A stretch of DNA of 59,604 bases from Opitutaceae bacterium (GTDB lineage: Bacteria > Verrucomicrobiota > Verrucomicrobiia > Opitutales > Opitutaceae): NCBI GenBank assembly GCA_028284385.1, contig JANQRT010000051.1:1-59604 (forward strand), given 5' to 3'. Below, piece after piece: positions 45,522-55,496 of the stretch. A program made the translations under genes and the position numbers. Each line of letters starts with the position of its first letter. Positions within the stretch are counted from its first letter, which is position 1. Under the pieces are notes generated by a model. That model worked only from the letters and a program-made list of their open reading frames with translations, was not told where the DNA came from and did not search any database.

Positions 45522-47288
45522 CTACTTCAGTTCGTCGAGAGCTGAGAGTTTGGGGGCGGGTTTAATGGCTTGGTCTGCTCCTAGAATCTCCTTGCGAAGA
45601 TCAACGAACGGGTGGTCTCGCTTGTCTTTGGCAGGATTGTAGGTCGGATTTAAGGTCGGTAGGTAGCGTTCGGATACATTTTGGTCGAGCCAGTCGTTGA
45701 GCCTTTGAAAAAGGGACTGGGCAAGTTCCGGCTGTTCTTCCGCCAGGTTGCGGGTTTCGGAAATATCCTCTTCGACGTTGTAGAGCCAAATTCGGCCGGA
45801 CCAGTCGTAAATGAGTTTGTAGGGACCCTGGCGAATGGCGGAATGCGGCGTGAGCGGTAGGTCGTCGACGGGATTGTAGACGATCACATTGTACGGATAA
45901 TGCCAGTAGAAGGTATCTCGATCATAGGAGGCGATGGCCTCGCTTTCGTCCCGGAGGAGGCTAACCAGGCTTCTTCCGTCGATGGCTGGCTGGTTCTTCT
46001 GTTCGTAGTAGCTGGAGGGGTTGATGCCAGCTAGTTCGAGAATAGTAGGAAAAATATCGTTACAATCGACTGCTCGGTCTACCCACTGATTGCTTGTCAA
46101 GCGGCCTTTCCAGAAGAAAACGAGTGGTACGCGTATCCCACCTTCGAATACCATGGCCTTTCCGCCCTTCAACGGAGCGTTATGTGTGGGACGGGTGGCA
46201 TCGTCCCTGGTCTTTTGATTGAGTGGCCAGGAGACGCCTCCGTTGTCGCTCATAAAGACAATCAAGGTGTTCTCCAGCTGTCCTACTTTCTCCAGGGTTT
46301 TCACGAGCGCGCCTACTGAATCGTCCAGCGAGCGGGTCATGGCCGCGTAGGTCGCGTTGGTGTGGCTGTTCCATCCTTTGGTGGGTTTAGCATCGAAGTG
46401 GGCGATATCTTCCTGTTTGGCTTGAAGCGGCCCATGCAGGGCGAAGTGGCAGAAATAGAGAAAGAACGGCTTTTCGCTTTGAGTTTCCGAATGGTTTTCG
46501 ATGAAGCGTGTGGCTTGGACAGTGAGATCGTCGGTGAGATAGTCTTCATCTGTCGGATCGCCTGACTTTCCAATGAGCAGCTCCTCTTGCGGCATGGTAT
46601 CGTGGATACGATTCCTGCGATCCCAGGCTTTTTGCCAATTGAAATAATGCGAACCGCCTGCATCGTAGTAGGCGATTTCCTCGAAGCCCTGGTCATGGGG
46701 TTCATAGCCTTTGGAGCCATGTCCGCCGAGATGCCATTTTCCGATGAAGGTCGAGCGGTAGCCATGTTCGTTGAGCGCTTCGGCGAGCGTCGTTTCATCG
46801 CGACCTTGATCGTAGGGAGTTCCTGCGGGGAGAGCGAGAAGGGTGGATCCGTTTTCCAGCGCTCTCTCCTCTTTGATGTCGTCTTTCCAGGAGATTACGT
46901 CCTGAGCCATGTATCCAGATGGCGGGGTTCGCCCTTGATTGTACCAGCTCTCGGCTCTTCCTCCGGTCGCGGTCATGAAGCCGATCTTAGCCGCGTAGCG
47001 TCCGGTGATGAGGCTGGATCGAGTAGGTGAGCAAAGCGGGCAGACGTAGGCTTGCGAGAAGGCGATGCCCTCGTCGACCAGCTTGTCCAAGTTTGGCGTT
47101 TCGTAGAACTGTTGATCGATTGGGGTGCCCGTTGCGCGTTCGGCGTAAGCGCCGAGATCGGTGTACCCCATGTCGTCGGCCAGGATAAGCACGACGTTCG
47201 GTTTGGTGTTATTCTCCGAGGATGGGGATGCTAGGGGCATGGCCAACAGAATGAAAGCAGGTGAGATCCATTTATAAAATACGTGCAT
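45522..47288 (-). CDS. Exported arylsulfatase-family sulfatase
   Basis: The 588-residue protein begins with a signal peptide (AFILLAMPLASPSSE) and has the formylglycine motif C86-S-P-T-R90 within LCSPTRSSLITGRYA, the metal-binding ADDMGYTDLG near residue 37 and the MSDNGG motif later. It needs a formylglycine-generating enzyme (not in this window). Such sulfatases remove sulfate from marine polysaccharides or aryl esters. It stands alone on the minus strand. Confidence 0.94.
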   Translation of the reverse strand: MHVFYKWISPAFILLAMPLASPSSENNTKPNVVLILADDMGYTDLGAYAERATGTPIDQQFYETPNLDKLVDEGIAFSQAYVCPLCSPTRSSLITGRYAAKIGFMTATGGRAESWYNQGRTPPSGYMAQDVISWKDDIKEERALENGSTLLALPAGTPYDQGRDETTLAEALNEHGYRSTFIGKWHLGGHGSKGYEPHDQGFEEIAYYDAGGSHYFNWQKAWDRRNRIHDTMPQEELLIGKSGDPTDEDYLTDDLTVQATRFIENHSETQSEKPFFLYFCHFALHGPLQAKQEDIAHFDAKPTKGWNSHTNATYAAMTRSLDDSVGALVKTLEKVGQLENTLIVFMSDNGGVSWPLNQKTRDDATRPTHNAPLKGGKAMVFEGGIRVPLVFFWKGRLTSNQWVDRAVDCNDIFPTILELAGINPSSYYEQKNQPAIDGRSLVSLLRDESEAIASYDRDTFYWHYPYNVIVYNPVDDLPLTPHSAIRQGPYKLIYDWSGRIWLYNVEEDISETRNLAEEQPELAQSLFQRLNDWLDQNVSERYLPTLNPTYNPAKDKRDHPFVDLRKEILGADQAIKPAPKLSALDELK

Positions 47289-47844
47289 GTATCGTTTATC
47301 TGGACACGATGTAGAACTGCATGACCAGGGATCATGCTGGGATAAGCTAGATTAGTGGAGGTTGAGTGGCGGAGCTCAATCCAATTCCCTCATCGCATGA
47401 GATGGCTGCTATTTTTTCGCTGCTTAATCCAGATCCGACCTTTCTCTACCGACGTTTGGTCTTGGGCCTAGGCCGCGAAAGGAAGGTTCGCCAACAATTT
47501 AAGCAAATCTCAAAGCCAACGTTGCTCAAGGATAGCGAATTGATTTTGGAGATTTTCTCATTATCCTACTGAGGTGAATCCGATGTTGAGGAAAAAGCGG
47601 CCTAGCTGGCGCCTATTGATTGCTTTGAAGGCCTATTTGTTCTTGGGCAGCAAAGTCATCGTATTGACTCCTTAGTAGTTGTTTATCTGATATTTATGAA
47701 AAAAGATACTGTTGCTGAACCTGAACCGTCAAGAGGGTGCATTGGATGTATGAACAAAATTCATATATTTTGTTTAAAATTATACAGACATTAATGGGCT
47801 GAGTGGCGCGTCCTTGGCTATTGGAATCGAAGTCTGTTTCCGCC
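47289..47844. other. Upstream region of the nitrate block
   Basis: No gene is strongly supported in these 556 bp. A small plus-strand frame (47366-47572, 68 codons, GTG start 4 bases after GTGGAGG) lacks family similarity and is kept only as a weak possibility. The stretch near 47740-47800 is A/T-rich and holds an inverted repeat, so it probably contains the promoter of the nitrate genes. Confidence 0.5.
47753..47774. promoter_or_regulatory. Inverted repeat upstream of the nitrate reductase genes
   Basis: AACAAAAT-TCATAT-ATTTTGTT is a perfect 8-bp inverted repeat with a 6-base centre, 70 bp before the first start. Its symmetry suggests a dimeric regulator site (for example a Crp/Fnr- or LysR-type factor); the sequence matches no box that I can name with confidence. 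Confidence 0.45.
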
Positions 47845-49431
47845 ATGAGCGATTTATTGGAGTTTAAGGAAAAAACCCTGATCGACCTGCTTCTCGACGA
47901 GCAGAGACAAGTCGATACGCCAGTGGGCCGATTTGCAGAGGAGGCAGAAGCGTACGCTAGGTTCGGAGACGCTTCTCCCCAGAGCTTAATTCCTCTCAGC
48001 GCGCCTAAGCCCGGCGAGCAATTCGCTTTCGAAGTGGATCTCGATCGATGCTCCGGTTGCAAAGCCTGCGTGACGGCCTGTCATAGCCTGAATGGATTGG
48101 ATGAAGATGAAACTTGGCGCGATGTGGGGCTGCTCGTCGGAGGTGGCGAATCGAGTCCTTTTCAGCAAACGGTTACGACCGCCTGTCATCACTGTGTCGA
48201 TCCAGGATGTTTGAATGGCTGTCCTGTTAATGCTTACGAAAAAGATCCTGTTAGCGGCGTGGTGCTTCATTTGGACGACCAGTGCATTGGCTGTCAGTAT
48301 TGCGTGCTCAAGTGTCCTTATGATGTGCCAAAGTATAGTGCCGAGCGCGGCATTGTCAGGAAGTGCGACATGTGTCATTCTCGACTTTCGGTGGGAGAGG
48401 CTCCGGCTTGCGTACAGGCCTGCCCGCATGAAGCGATCCGGATTGTCACTGTCGACAAAGAGGAACGCCGCGAGGCTGCTTGTGACGCCGCGAGCTTTCT
48501 ACCGGATTCGCCAGACCCTGCCTACACCATTCCAACAACGCGTTACGTATCTGAAAAGGGAATACCATCCAATTTGGAGGCTGCGGATAAGCATGTGTTG
48601 CGGCCTCAGCCAGCTCATTGGCCGTTGGTCGGTCTGTTGGCCTTGTCCCAAATCGGCATTGGCGGATACGTCTTTGCCGCTTTCGGCGATTTGCGATTTG
48701 GAAGCGTATCCGCTTTCTGGAGCCTAGCTATTTCGTGGACAATTCTGCATGTCGGCTTGATTTGCAGCGTTCTGCATCTGGGTCGGCCACTGAAAGCATG
48801 GAGAATTTTCCTGGGGTTCCGCAAGTCTTGGCTCAGTCGCGAGGCGGTTGCCTTGGGAAGCGTTTCGGGGCTGGCAACCATAGTCTCTGGCTTGTCTGCC
48901 TATGGGTATTGGGCGGAACCTCAATTTGAGGTGACCGCTTTGATAAAGCCATTGCTGCTCGCGACCGCGTTGATGGGTCTTGTTGGAGTCTTGACCTCCG
49001 TATACATCTACGTGGATACAAAGCGGAGTTTCTGGAACTTGAAGCTGACGCTCCCAAAATTCTACGGGTCGGTCGTTTTGGGGACTTTGGCGATGGGCGT
49101 TTTCGTCCAGTCGCTTCAGGGCGAGGGGGCGTTTCTGGCAATGATATTCCTGATGGTCTATCTTTTGAAGCTTGGCTTCGAATGGACGGCAAGGTCTGAG
49201 AACGTCGTTTCTTTGGATATGTCATTGGGTCCTCTTGCTTCGGTTTGGCAGGGACGTCTCATTGTTGCGGCGATAACTGGCATTGTTCTTCCAGTTTGGT
49301 TCGCGCTCTTTCCTTCAGTCTTCCTCTCCCTCGCATTGCTGGTGTTTCTCTGTTTAAGCGAAATCGTAGAGCGTGTGATTTATTTTAAAGCGGTGAATGC
49401 GCCAAAGATGCCTGGATCGATCACGATATGA
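47845..49431 (+). CDS. DmsB-DmsC fusion: iron-sulfur and membrane anchor subunit
   Basis: The 528-residue protein (ATG at 47845; the upstream frame adds 14 residues) joins a DmsB-like iron-sulfur domain to a DmsC-like anchor. The first 230 residues have four Cys clusters: [38 protein letters not shown] and CDMCHSRL with CVQACP, as for four [4Fe-4S] centres. The second half has about eight membrane helices. No Tat signal is seen, so the Fe-S part should be cytoplasmic. It probably passes quinol electrons to NasA. Its stop overlaps the nasA ATG (ATGA). Confidence 0.9.
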   Translation: MSDLLEFKEKTLIDLLLDEQRQVDTPVGRFAEEAEAYARFGDASPQSLIPLSAPKPGEQFAFEVDLDRCSGCKACVTACHSLNGLDEDETWRDVGLLVGGGESSPFQQTVTTACHHCVDPGCLNGCPVNAYEKDPVSGVVLHLDDQCIGCQYCVLKCPYDVPKYSAERGIVRKCDMCHSRLSVGEAPACVQACPHEAIRIVTVDKEERREAACDAASFLPDSPDPAYTIPTTRYVSEKGIPSNLEAADKHVLRPQPAHWPLVGLLALSQIGIGGYVFAAFGDLRFGSVSAFWSLAISWTILHVGLICSVLHLGRPLKAWRIFLGFRKSWLSREAVALGSVSGLATIVSGLSAYGYWAEPQFEVTALIKPLLLATALMGLVGVLTSVYIYVDTKRSFWNLKLTLPKFYGSVVLGTLAMGVFVQSLQGEGAFLAMIFLMVYLLKLGFEWTARSENVVSLDMSLGPLASVWQGRLIVAAITGIVLPVWFALFPSVFLSLALLVFLCLSEIVERVIYFKAVNAPKMPGSITI

Positions 49432-51641
49432 AGAAGCTGATTCCTGAAAGACCGAATGGGAATTCACTGTTGAGGGAATGGACAGGTCCGCAGACTCGCG
49501 ATCTGATTCTCAATCCCGGCGGATTCGGCCTTGGCAAGGTCCCTGAGCGTTATCGTCCGACAGCGACGACTCAATCGGTCTGTGGCTATTGCTCTACTGG
49601 ATGTTCCTTGGAAGTTCACTTGCAGGAGGGAGAGGGTGTCAATTTGAGCGCCACCAAAGAGTATCCCGTGAATCTCGGCATGGCGTGTCCCAAAGGCTGG
49701 GAATCTCTGCGCGTTTTGGAGGCCAATGATCGTGCGGTAGAACCCTTGTTAAGAGGAAGCGATGGCCGCTTGAGACCTGTAGATTGGGAAGAAGCGGCGA
49801 CGGTATTTTGCGACCGCTTTAAAAAAATCAAAGAAACGTACGGATCGGGAGCCATGGCTTGGCTTGGGACGGGTCAAATCACGGTGGAAGACCTGGCGTT
49901 TTTAGGGGCGCTAGGCAAATTCGGAATGGGATTTCGTCATGGCGATGGCAATACACGACAGTGCATGGCGACGGCTGTGGTCGCTTATAAGGAATCTTTC
50001 GGATTCGATGCGCCTCCCTACACTTATCAGGATTTCGAGGATTCCGACGTCTTGATTTTCGTAGGAGCGAATCCCTGTATTGCCCATCCAATCATGTGGC
50101 AGCGAGTCATGAGGAACCGAAATCGTCCGGAGATCATCGTCGTTGATCCACGCAAGACTGAGACGGCGATGGCCGCGACTCAGCACTACGCATTGGAGCC
50201 CAAGTCGGATCTTGTCTTGTTTTACGGATTGGCTCGATTGCTTATCGAAAACGGGGCGATCGACGAGAATTTTATAAGGAATAGCGTCGACGGTTTTGAG
50301 GAATTCGCAGAGTTTGTTCAGTCATTTGAACTTGGATACGTGAGCGAAGTGACAGGACTGGGAGTCGAGCAGCTGAAGCGATTCGCAAGTACTATTGCTG
50401 AAGGGAGGCGCGTCTCCTTCTGGTGGACGATGGGGGTCAATCAGAGTCACGAAGGCGTGCGGCTGGCCCAGTCTATAATCAATTTGGCTTTGATGACGGG
50501 CAACATTGGTCGACCAGGAACGGGAGCTAACTCGATAACCGGTCAATGCAACGCAATGGGCTCTCGTCTGTTCTCCAATACAACGGGATTGATCGGCGGC
50601 TATGATTTTCTAAACCGCGAGCATCGCGATAAGGTGGCCTCCGAGCTTGAGATCGATGTGGATCGTATTCCAGACCAGAACTGTTGGGCCTATGATCAGA
50701 TTATTCAGGGAATTGAAGATGGTGTGATCAAAGGACTTTGGGTTGTCGCGACCAATTCAGGTCATTCCTGGATAGGACAGAAGCGTTTCAAGGCGGCGGT
50801 AGAGAAGCTGGATTTTCTGGTGGTGCAGGACATGTATCATTCGACCGAGACAGCTCAGCTCGCGGACCTGGTTTTGCCAGCTGCAGGATGGGGCGAGCGA
50901 GAGGGAACCTTCATCAATTCCGAGCGCCGGATCGGTCGCACTCGAAAGGTGCGAAAGGCGCCTGGCAAGGCGCTGTCCGACTTCAATATTTTCAGAATCC
51001 TAGCCGAGTATTGGGGTTGTGGTGACATGTTTAAGAAATGGGATAGTCCCGAGAATGTATTCAGAATATTAACTCGCCTGACAAAGGGGCGTCCCTGCGA
51101 TATTTCGGGGATTACGGGTTATGATATGCTAGAGGAGCGGGGAGGGGTTCAATGGCCCTATCAAGAAGATAATCCCGATCAGCGTCAGCAGCGACGCTTG
51201 TTCGAAGATGGCAGGTTCTATCATCCGAATGGTCGTGCTAGAATGATTTTCGAGAAACCGAGGCGACTGCCTGAACCCACTTGTTCAGCCTATCCTTATG
51301 TATTGCTCACTGGTAGAGGGACCTCGTCCCAATGGCATACGCAAACGCGTACGGCAAAATCTGAAATCCTTCGTAAATTGTATCCGAAAAACGTTTACGT
51401 GGAGATTTCGCCAACGGATGCTGAGCGTTTGGGAGTGAAGAAGGGCGAGCTATTGAAAGTAATGTCCCGCCGAGCCGAAATCTTGGCGGCTGCCTATATT
51501 ACCCCGACCGTAAAATCAGGTCAGGTGTTCATGCCGATGCATTACGAGGAGACTAACCTGCTGACGAATCCGTCTTTCGATTCCTATTCGCGCCAGCCAT
51601 CCTACAAGCATTGCGCTGTTTCGGTCGAAAGAGTCAGCTAG
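49428..51641 (+). CDS. nasA: Assimilatory nitrate reductase catalytic subunit (NasA/NarB type)
   Basis: The 737-residue molybdopterin oxidoreductase has an N-terminal [4Fe-4S] site (Cys52, Cys55, Cys59, Cys87: CGYCSTGC and ACPKG) and the Mo-ligand Cys179 in NTRQCM, as in NarB/NasA. Later motifs ([38 protein letters not shown]) also fit. No Tat signal is seen, so it is cytoplasmic. It follows the DmsBC fusion with ATGA overlap. A formate dehydrogenase-like role is less likely in view of the nitrite reductase downstream, but not excluded. Confidence 0.88.
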   Translation: MKKLIPERPNGNSLLREWTGPQTRDLILNPGGFGLGKVPERYRPTATTQSVCGYCSTGCSLEVHLQEGEGVNLSATKEYPVNLGMACPKGWESLRVLEANDRAVEPLLRGSDGRLRPVDWEEAATVFCDRFKKIKETYGSGAMAWLGTGQITVEDLAFLGALGKFGMGFRHGDGNTRQCMATAVVAYKESFGFDAPPYTYQDFEDSDVLIFVGANPCIAHPIMWQRVMRNRNRPEIIVVDPRKTETAMAATQHYALEPKSDLVLFYGLARLLIENGAIDENFIRNSVDGFEEFAEFVQSFELGYVSEVTGLGVEQLKRFASTIAEGRRVSFWWTMGVNQSHEGVRLAQSIINLALMTGNIGRPGTGANSITGQCNAMGSRLFSNTTGLIGGYDFLNREHRDKVASELEIDVDRIPDQNCWAYDQIIQGIEDGVIKGLWVVATNSGHSWIGQKRFKAAVEKLDFLVVQDMYHSTETAQLADLVLPAAGWGEREGTFINSERRIGRTRKVRKAPGKALSDFNIFRILAEYWGCGDMFKKWDSPENVFRILTRLTKGRPCDISGITGYDMLEERGGVQWPYQEDNPDQRQQRRLFEDGRFYHPNGRARMIFEKPRRLPEPTCSAYPYVLLTGRGTSSQWHTQTRTAKSEILRKLYPKNVYVEISPTDAERLGVKKGELLKVMSRRAEILAAAYITPTVKSGQVFMPMHYEETNLLTNPSFDSYSRQPSYKHCAVSVERVS

Positions 51642-51803
51642 GCTTGGTTAAAAGCCGAAAATAGCATGATTCTTTTTCATTCAAAAATCGAAAATCATTA
51701 ATTTCAATCATGCATTTTTAAGCGCCTTGCCTGATCTTCTGAGACATTGGCATCCTTCTTCGCTTAAATTCGATCCTTTCGATTTGGGTGTGGGCTCCTA
51801 GCT

Positions 51804-51845
51804 TTATGTCCATGTCTAGGCAGACATAAGCGTATTTCGGATACG
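51804..51845. promoter_or_regulatory. Inverted repeats upstream of nirA
   Basis: TTATGTC (51804) pairs with GACATAA (51823), and ATGTCT-AGGC-AGACAT (51812-51827) is a perfect 6-bp inverted repeat inside it. Directly after comes the hairpin CGTAT-TTCGG-ATACG (51831-51845). The region lies 71-112 bp before the nirA ATG and may hold regulator sites or a weak terminator for nasA. Confidence 0.4.
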
Positions 51846-51915
51846 TCTCTTTTGGCATCCATAATGCTTGTTGTATGGGATCGAATTGCAGCCTATCTAA
51901 TTCAATAGTGTCACC

Positions 51916-53706
51916 ATGTCTGAAATACAGATCCCAGGCGGAGCTAAAGCGTTTACTCTAGAACAAAAAGAGTATCTAGCGGGTTTTTTCGCTGGCATGA
52001 ATCAAAGGGTGGATCTTCCTTTTGTAGGTCGGACGGCAGCCGGACAATACACATCGCATCCAGAGCGAGCGGAGACGGATCTTCTTGAAGGCGAGACGGT
52101 TTATGGAACGCCAATCGAGGATCTTTCCAAGGAGGAGAAAATCAAGCATGAGCTGAACGGGCTCGATTGCTACGATCGGATTATCGCTTCTTCGCAAAGA
52201 AACGAAATGCCGGAAGGTGGGGACATCTTTCGCTTCAAGTTCTATGGGCTTTTCAACGTGAATCCCGCTCAGGACGGCTTTATGCTACGGTGCCGCATTC
52301 CGGCAGGCATTTTGCAGGCCCATCAGCTGGAAGGCCTAGCCGAAATAGCGGAGGACTGGGCAGGTGGCTATGCTGACGTGACCACACGTGCGAATATCCA
52401 GCTGCGCCAGATTCAGCCTAAGTATGCAATCGATGTATTGGAAAAGCTGAACTATATGGGTTTAAGTTCTCGCGGAGCGGGGGCCGATAATTTGCGAAAT
52501 ATCACCGCTTCGCCGACCGCGGGATTCGACCGCCAGGAGATTTACGACGTGCGAGCTCTGGCAAAGGCGATGAATCACCTGATTTTGAATACGAGAGAGC
52601 TATACGGACTGCCTCGCAAGTTTAACATTTCCTTTGATGGAGGTGGAGCCATTAGCGTTTGCGCAGATACGAATGATATTGGATTCTATGCGGTTAGAGT
52701 GGGCGAAGGGAAGAAGGTCGAGCCAGGGGTTTACTTTCGGGTCCAGTTGGCGGGTATCACGGGACACAAGCAATTTGCCAAGGATTCCGGAATTTTGCTA
52801 CGCCCAGACCAATGTCTTTCCGTAGCGGTAGCTATGATACGCGTCTTTATTGAGAATGGAGATAGGACCAATCGAAAGAAAGCCAGACTCAAATATGTTA
52901 TCGATAAATGGGGTATCGAACGGTTTATTCAGGAATCCGATAAAAAGCTGGATTTCGCTCTTACTCGAATGCCGTTATCCCATTGCGAGCAGAGAACCCC
53001 CATTGAGCGTCACGGCTATCTGGGAATGCATGCCCAGCGACAGGAGGGTTTGAGCTATGCGGGGGTTTCTGTACCTGTTGGACGTCTTTTGCCGAACCAA
53101 ATGAAGGGATTGGCCGAGCTTTCGAGATTGTATGGCCAGAGCGAGATACGGTTAACCGTCTGGCAGAATCTGCTCATTCCTCATGTGCGTAATGAAGATT
53201 TGGATGCGGTTAGAGAAGGTTTGTTGGAGATTGGGCTGGATTGTAAAAGCGACTCCATTCGAGGAGGACTGGTTGCCTGTACAGGTAATACTGGCTGCAA
53301 ATTCGCTGCTTGCAATACGAAGGGCCAAGCCATCCAGTTGGGCGATTACCTGAGCGAACGAGTTCACTTGGATCAGCCGATCAACATTCATTTGACTGGC
53401 TGTCCGCATTCTTGCGCTCAGCACTACGTAGGCGATATTGGCCTGCAGGCTGTAAAGGTCAAAGTAGGAGAGGAATCGGTCGAAGGCTACAATATCGTTT
53501 TGGGCGGAGGAGTAGACGACGAGCAGGGTCTCGCCCAAGAGGTCTTCAAGGGCGTTCCCTTCGAAGAGGTAAAGCCACTTTTGAAACGGGTGCTTGAAGC
53601 GTATCTTGAAAACCGAGAGTCCAGCGAAAGCTTTATTGCCTTCAATCGCCGCCATTCGGTGGAGTCGTTGCAGGAAATTTACGGGGCTCAAGCGATCGCT
53701 TCCTAA
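51916..53706 (+). CDS. nirA: Siroheme nitrite reductase, NirA type
   Basis: The enzyme reduces nitrite to ammonium with six electrons. The 596-residue protein has the siroheme/[4Fe-4S] ligands Cys455, Cys461, Cys496 and Cys500, with spacings 6, 35 and 4 that match plant NirA exactly (CTGNTGC; TGCPHSC). Two ferredoxin-like NirA half-domains are seen. The first 30 residues contain [16 protein letters not shown], a motif that returns in the CysJ-like protein. A CysI-type sulfite reductase is an alternative but less likely. It starts a second unit, with the flavoprotein 14 bp downstream. Confidence 0.88.
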   Translation: MSEIQIPGGAKAFTLEQKEYLAGFFAGMNQRVDLPFVGRTAAGQYTSHPERAETDLLEGETVYGTPIEDLSKEEKIKHELNGLDCYDRIIASSQRNEMPEGGDIFRFKFYGLFNVNPAQDGFMLRCRIPAGILQAHQLEGLAEIAEDWAGGYADVTTRANIQLRQIQPKYAIDVLEKLNYMGLSSRGAGADNLRNITASPTAGFDRQEIYDVRALAKAMNHLILNTRELYGLPRKFNISFDGGGAISVCADTNDIGFYAVRVGEGKKVEPGVYFRVQLAGITGHKQFAKDSGILLRPDQCLSVAVAMIRVFIENGDRTNRKKARLKYVIDKWGIERFIQESDKKLDFALTRMPLSHCEQRTPIERHGYLGMHAQRQEGLSYAGVSVPVGRLLPNQMKGLAELSRLYGQSEIRLTVWQNLLIPHVRNEDLDAVREGLLEIGLDCKSDSIRGGLVACTGNTGCKFAACNTKGQAIQLGDYLSERVHLDQPINIHLTGCPHSCAQHYVGDIGLQAVKVKVGEESVEGYNIVLGGGVDDEQGLAQEVFKGVPFEEVKPLLKRVLEAYLENRESSESFIAFNRRHSVESLQEIYGAQAIAS

Positions 53707-53720
53707 GCTGTAGTCTTTTT

Positions 53721-55484
53721 ATGAATACGAATTTACCTGAAATTCCTCCGACGGCGCCGTTTTCATCTGAGCAAATCGCTTGGCTTAATGGGTTTATTGC
53801 GGGGATATACTCCAATCAATCGACAAATAGTCTTAATGGGACGAGCCATTCCGATGAGGATGTAAAACCTGTAACCATTCTTTGGGGATCCCAGACGGGC
53901 AATGCCGAAAGCCTGGCTAAGCAGGCCTCCAAACGGCTCGCCAAATCCGGTTTCAAGCCATCGGTGATTGACATGGCCGATTACGACTCCTCCAAATTAT
54001 CCACCGAAGAGCTTTTGCTCATCATCACTTCGACCTATGGTGATGGGGAGCCGCCAGACAATGCAGCGGAACTGCATAAGTGGCTGCTTAGCGAGTCAGC
54101 TCCAAAGCTGGAGAAAACTCGATTTTCAGTCCTCGCTCTAGGTGATACGAATTATCCAGACTTTTGTAAATGCGGTATAGAATTCGATACGCGTTTAAGG
54201 AGCCTTGGGGCTAGGCCCATTGCGGACCGGGTTGATTGCGACGTGGATTTCGATGAAGCCTACGAGGCGTGGCTTGCTTCGATTGAATCCAGCCTATCTG
54301 AGAAGAATCTGCCTAAAGCTGAGCCTCAATCGAACGGTACTGAATTTAAAAACGGCTCAGTAGTGGAGCCTTACGGAAAAAAGAATCCTTTTCCCGCGCG
54401 GATGCTAGTAAATCGCAACCTGAATGGAGGGGGTTCGGCTAAAGAGACGAGACATATCGAAATTTCTCTCGAGGGCTCGGGATTTTCCTATAAGCCAGGA
54501 GATGCCCTAGCTGTGGTTCCTCACAATTGTCCTGATTATGTGGAGACGCTTCTACGGCTCACTGATAAAACCGGCGAAGAAAGCGTTCAGGCTCCCAATG
54601 GGGATTCCATGGCTTTGAGGGAGGCTTTGCTAACTCAATGCGATATTACCGGTTTGGGATCAAAGGTGGTTAAGGGTATCAGGGGACTGGCTAAAAACGA
54701 GAACTTGGATAAGCTTGCTGAGGATAAGCCTGCTTGGAAGGAATATATTCAAGGTCGTCAGCTTATCGACTTGCTTGAGACGATTCCTGTTAAGTTTGAA
54801 GACGCTCAGACCTTCGTATCCATACTTCCAAAACTCGCTCCTCGGCTCTATTCGATTTCATCCAGTCCCGCCGCCCATGAAAACGAGGTTCACCTGACCG
54901 TTGGAGCCGTTCGCTACGAGACTTTCGACAGGACACGAAAAGGCGTTTGCTCGACATATTTGGCTGATCATGACGGGGAATCGACAGTCGGCATTTTCTT
55001 TCACGCGACAAAGTCGTTCGTTTTGCCTGAAGACGGTTCTATTCCAATCATCATGGTGGGTCCTGGAACGGGAATCGCTCCCTTCAGAGCTTTTCTAGAA
55101 GAGCGAAAAGCGAGGGGAGCTGTTGGCAAGAATTGGCTTTTCTTTGGGGACCAGCATGCGTCCTGCGATTTTCTATACAAAGACGAAATTGAAACGTTTT
55201 TCAGCGAAGGTATTTTGACTCGGTTCGATACGGCCTTTTCTCGCGATCAGGATGAAAAAGTATACGTGCAAAATCGAATGCTTGAACAAGGCGAGGAACT
55301 TTTCGCTTGGCTAGAAGATGGCGCGTATTTCTACGTTTGCGGCGATGCTTCGAAGATGGCCAAAGATGTGGACAAGGCTCTGCACGATGTCGTGAAAGAG
55401 CATGGTAGACTATCTGAAACGGAAGCGCAGGAATATGTTAAGAGCATGAAATCGCAAAAACGCTATCTTCGTGACGTTTACTGA
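53721..55484 (+). CDS. CysJ-type NADPH flavoprotein, probable electron donor of NirA
   Basis: The 587-residue protein has the CysJ layout: an N-terminal motif (SSEQIAWLNGFIAGIY), a flavodoxin domain (ILWGSQTGNAESLAKQA; STYGDGEPPDNA), an FAD domain (RLYSISSSPAAHENEVHLTV) and an NADPH domain (MVGPGTGIAPFRAFLEERKA; KRYLRDVY at the C-terminus). In E. coli CysJ feeds CysI for sulfite reduction. Here the only partner nearby is NirA-like, so it may supply NADPH electrons to nitrite reduction. It lies 14 bp after nirA and converges with the APH-like gene. Confidence 0.87.
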   Translation: MNTNLPEIPPTAPFSSEQIAWLNGFIAGIYSNQSTNSLNGTSHSDEDVKPVTILWGSQTGNAESLAKQASKRLAKSGFKPSVIDMADYDSSKLSTEELLLIITSTYGDGEPPDNAAELHKWLLSESAPKLEKTRFSVLALGDTNYPDFCKCGIEFDTRLRSLGARPIADRVDCDVDFDEAYEAWLASIESSLSEKNLPKAEPQSNGTEFKNGSVVEPYGKKNPFPARMLVNRNLNGGGSAKETRHIEISLEGSGFSYKPGDALAVVPHNCPDYVETLLRLTDKTGEESVQAPNGDSMALREALLTQCDITGLGSKVVKGIRGLAKNENLDKLAEDKPAWKEYIQGRQLIDLLETIPVKFEDAQTFVSILPKLAPRLYSISSSPAAHENEVHLTVGAVRYETFDRTRKGVCSTYLADHDGESTVGIFFHATKSFVLPEDGSIPIIMVGPGTGIAPFRAFLEERKARGAVGKNWLFFGDQHASCDFLYKDEIETFFSEGILTRFDTAFSRDQDEKVYVQNRMLEQGEELFAWLEDGAYFYVCGDASKMAKDVDKALHDVVKEHGRLSETEAQEYVKSMKSQKRYLRDVY

Positions 55485-55496
55485 AATCCTAACCGC

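Noticed and set aside
47366..47572. Small 68-residue frame upstream of the nitrate genes
   Set aside because: It has a fair ribosome site with a GTG start but no family-like features; kept only as a weak possibility.
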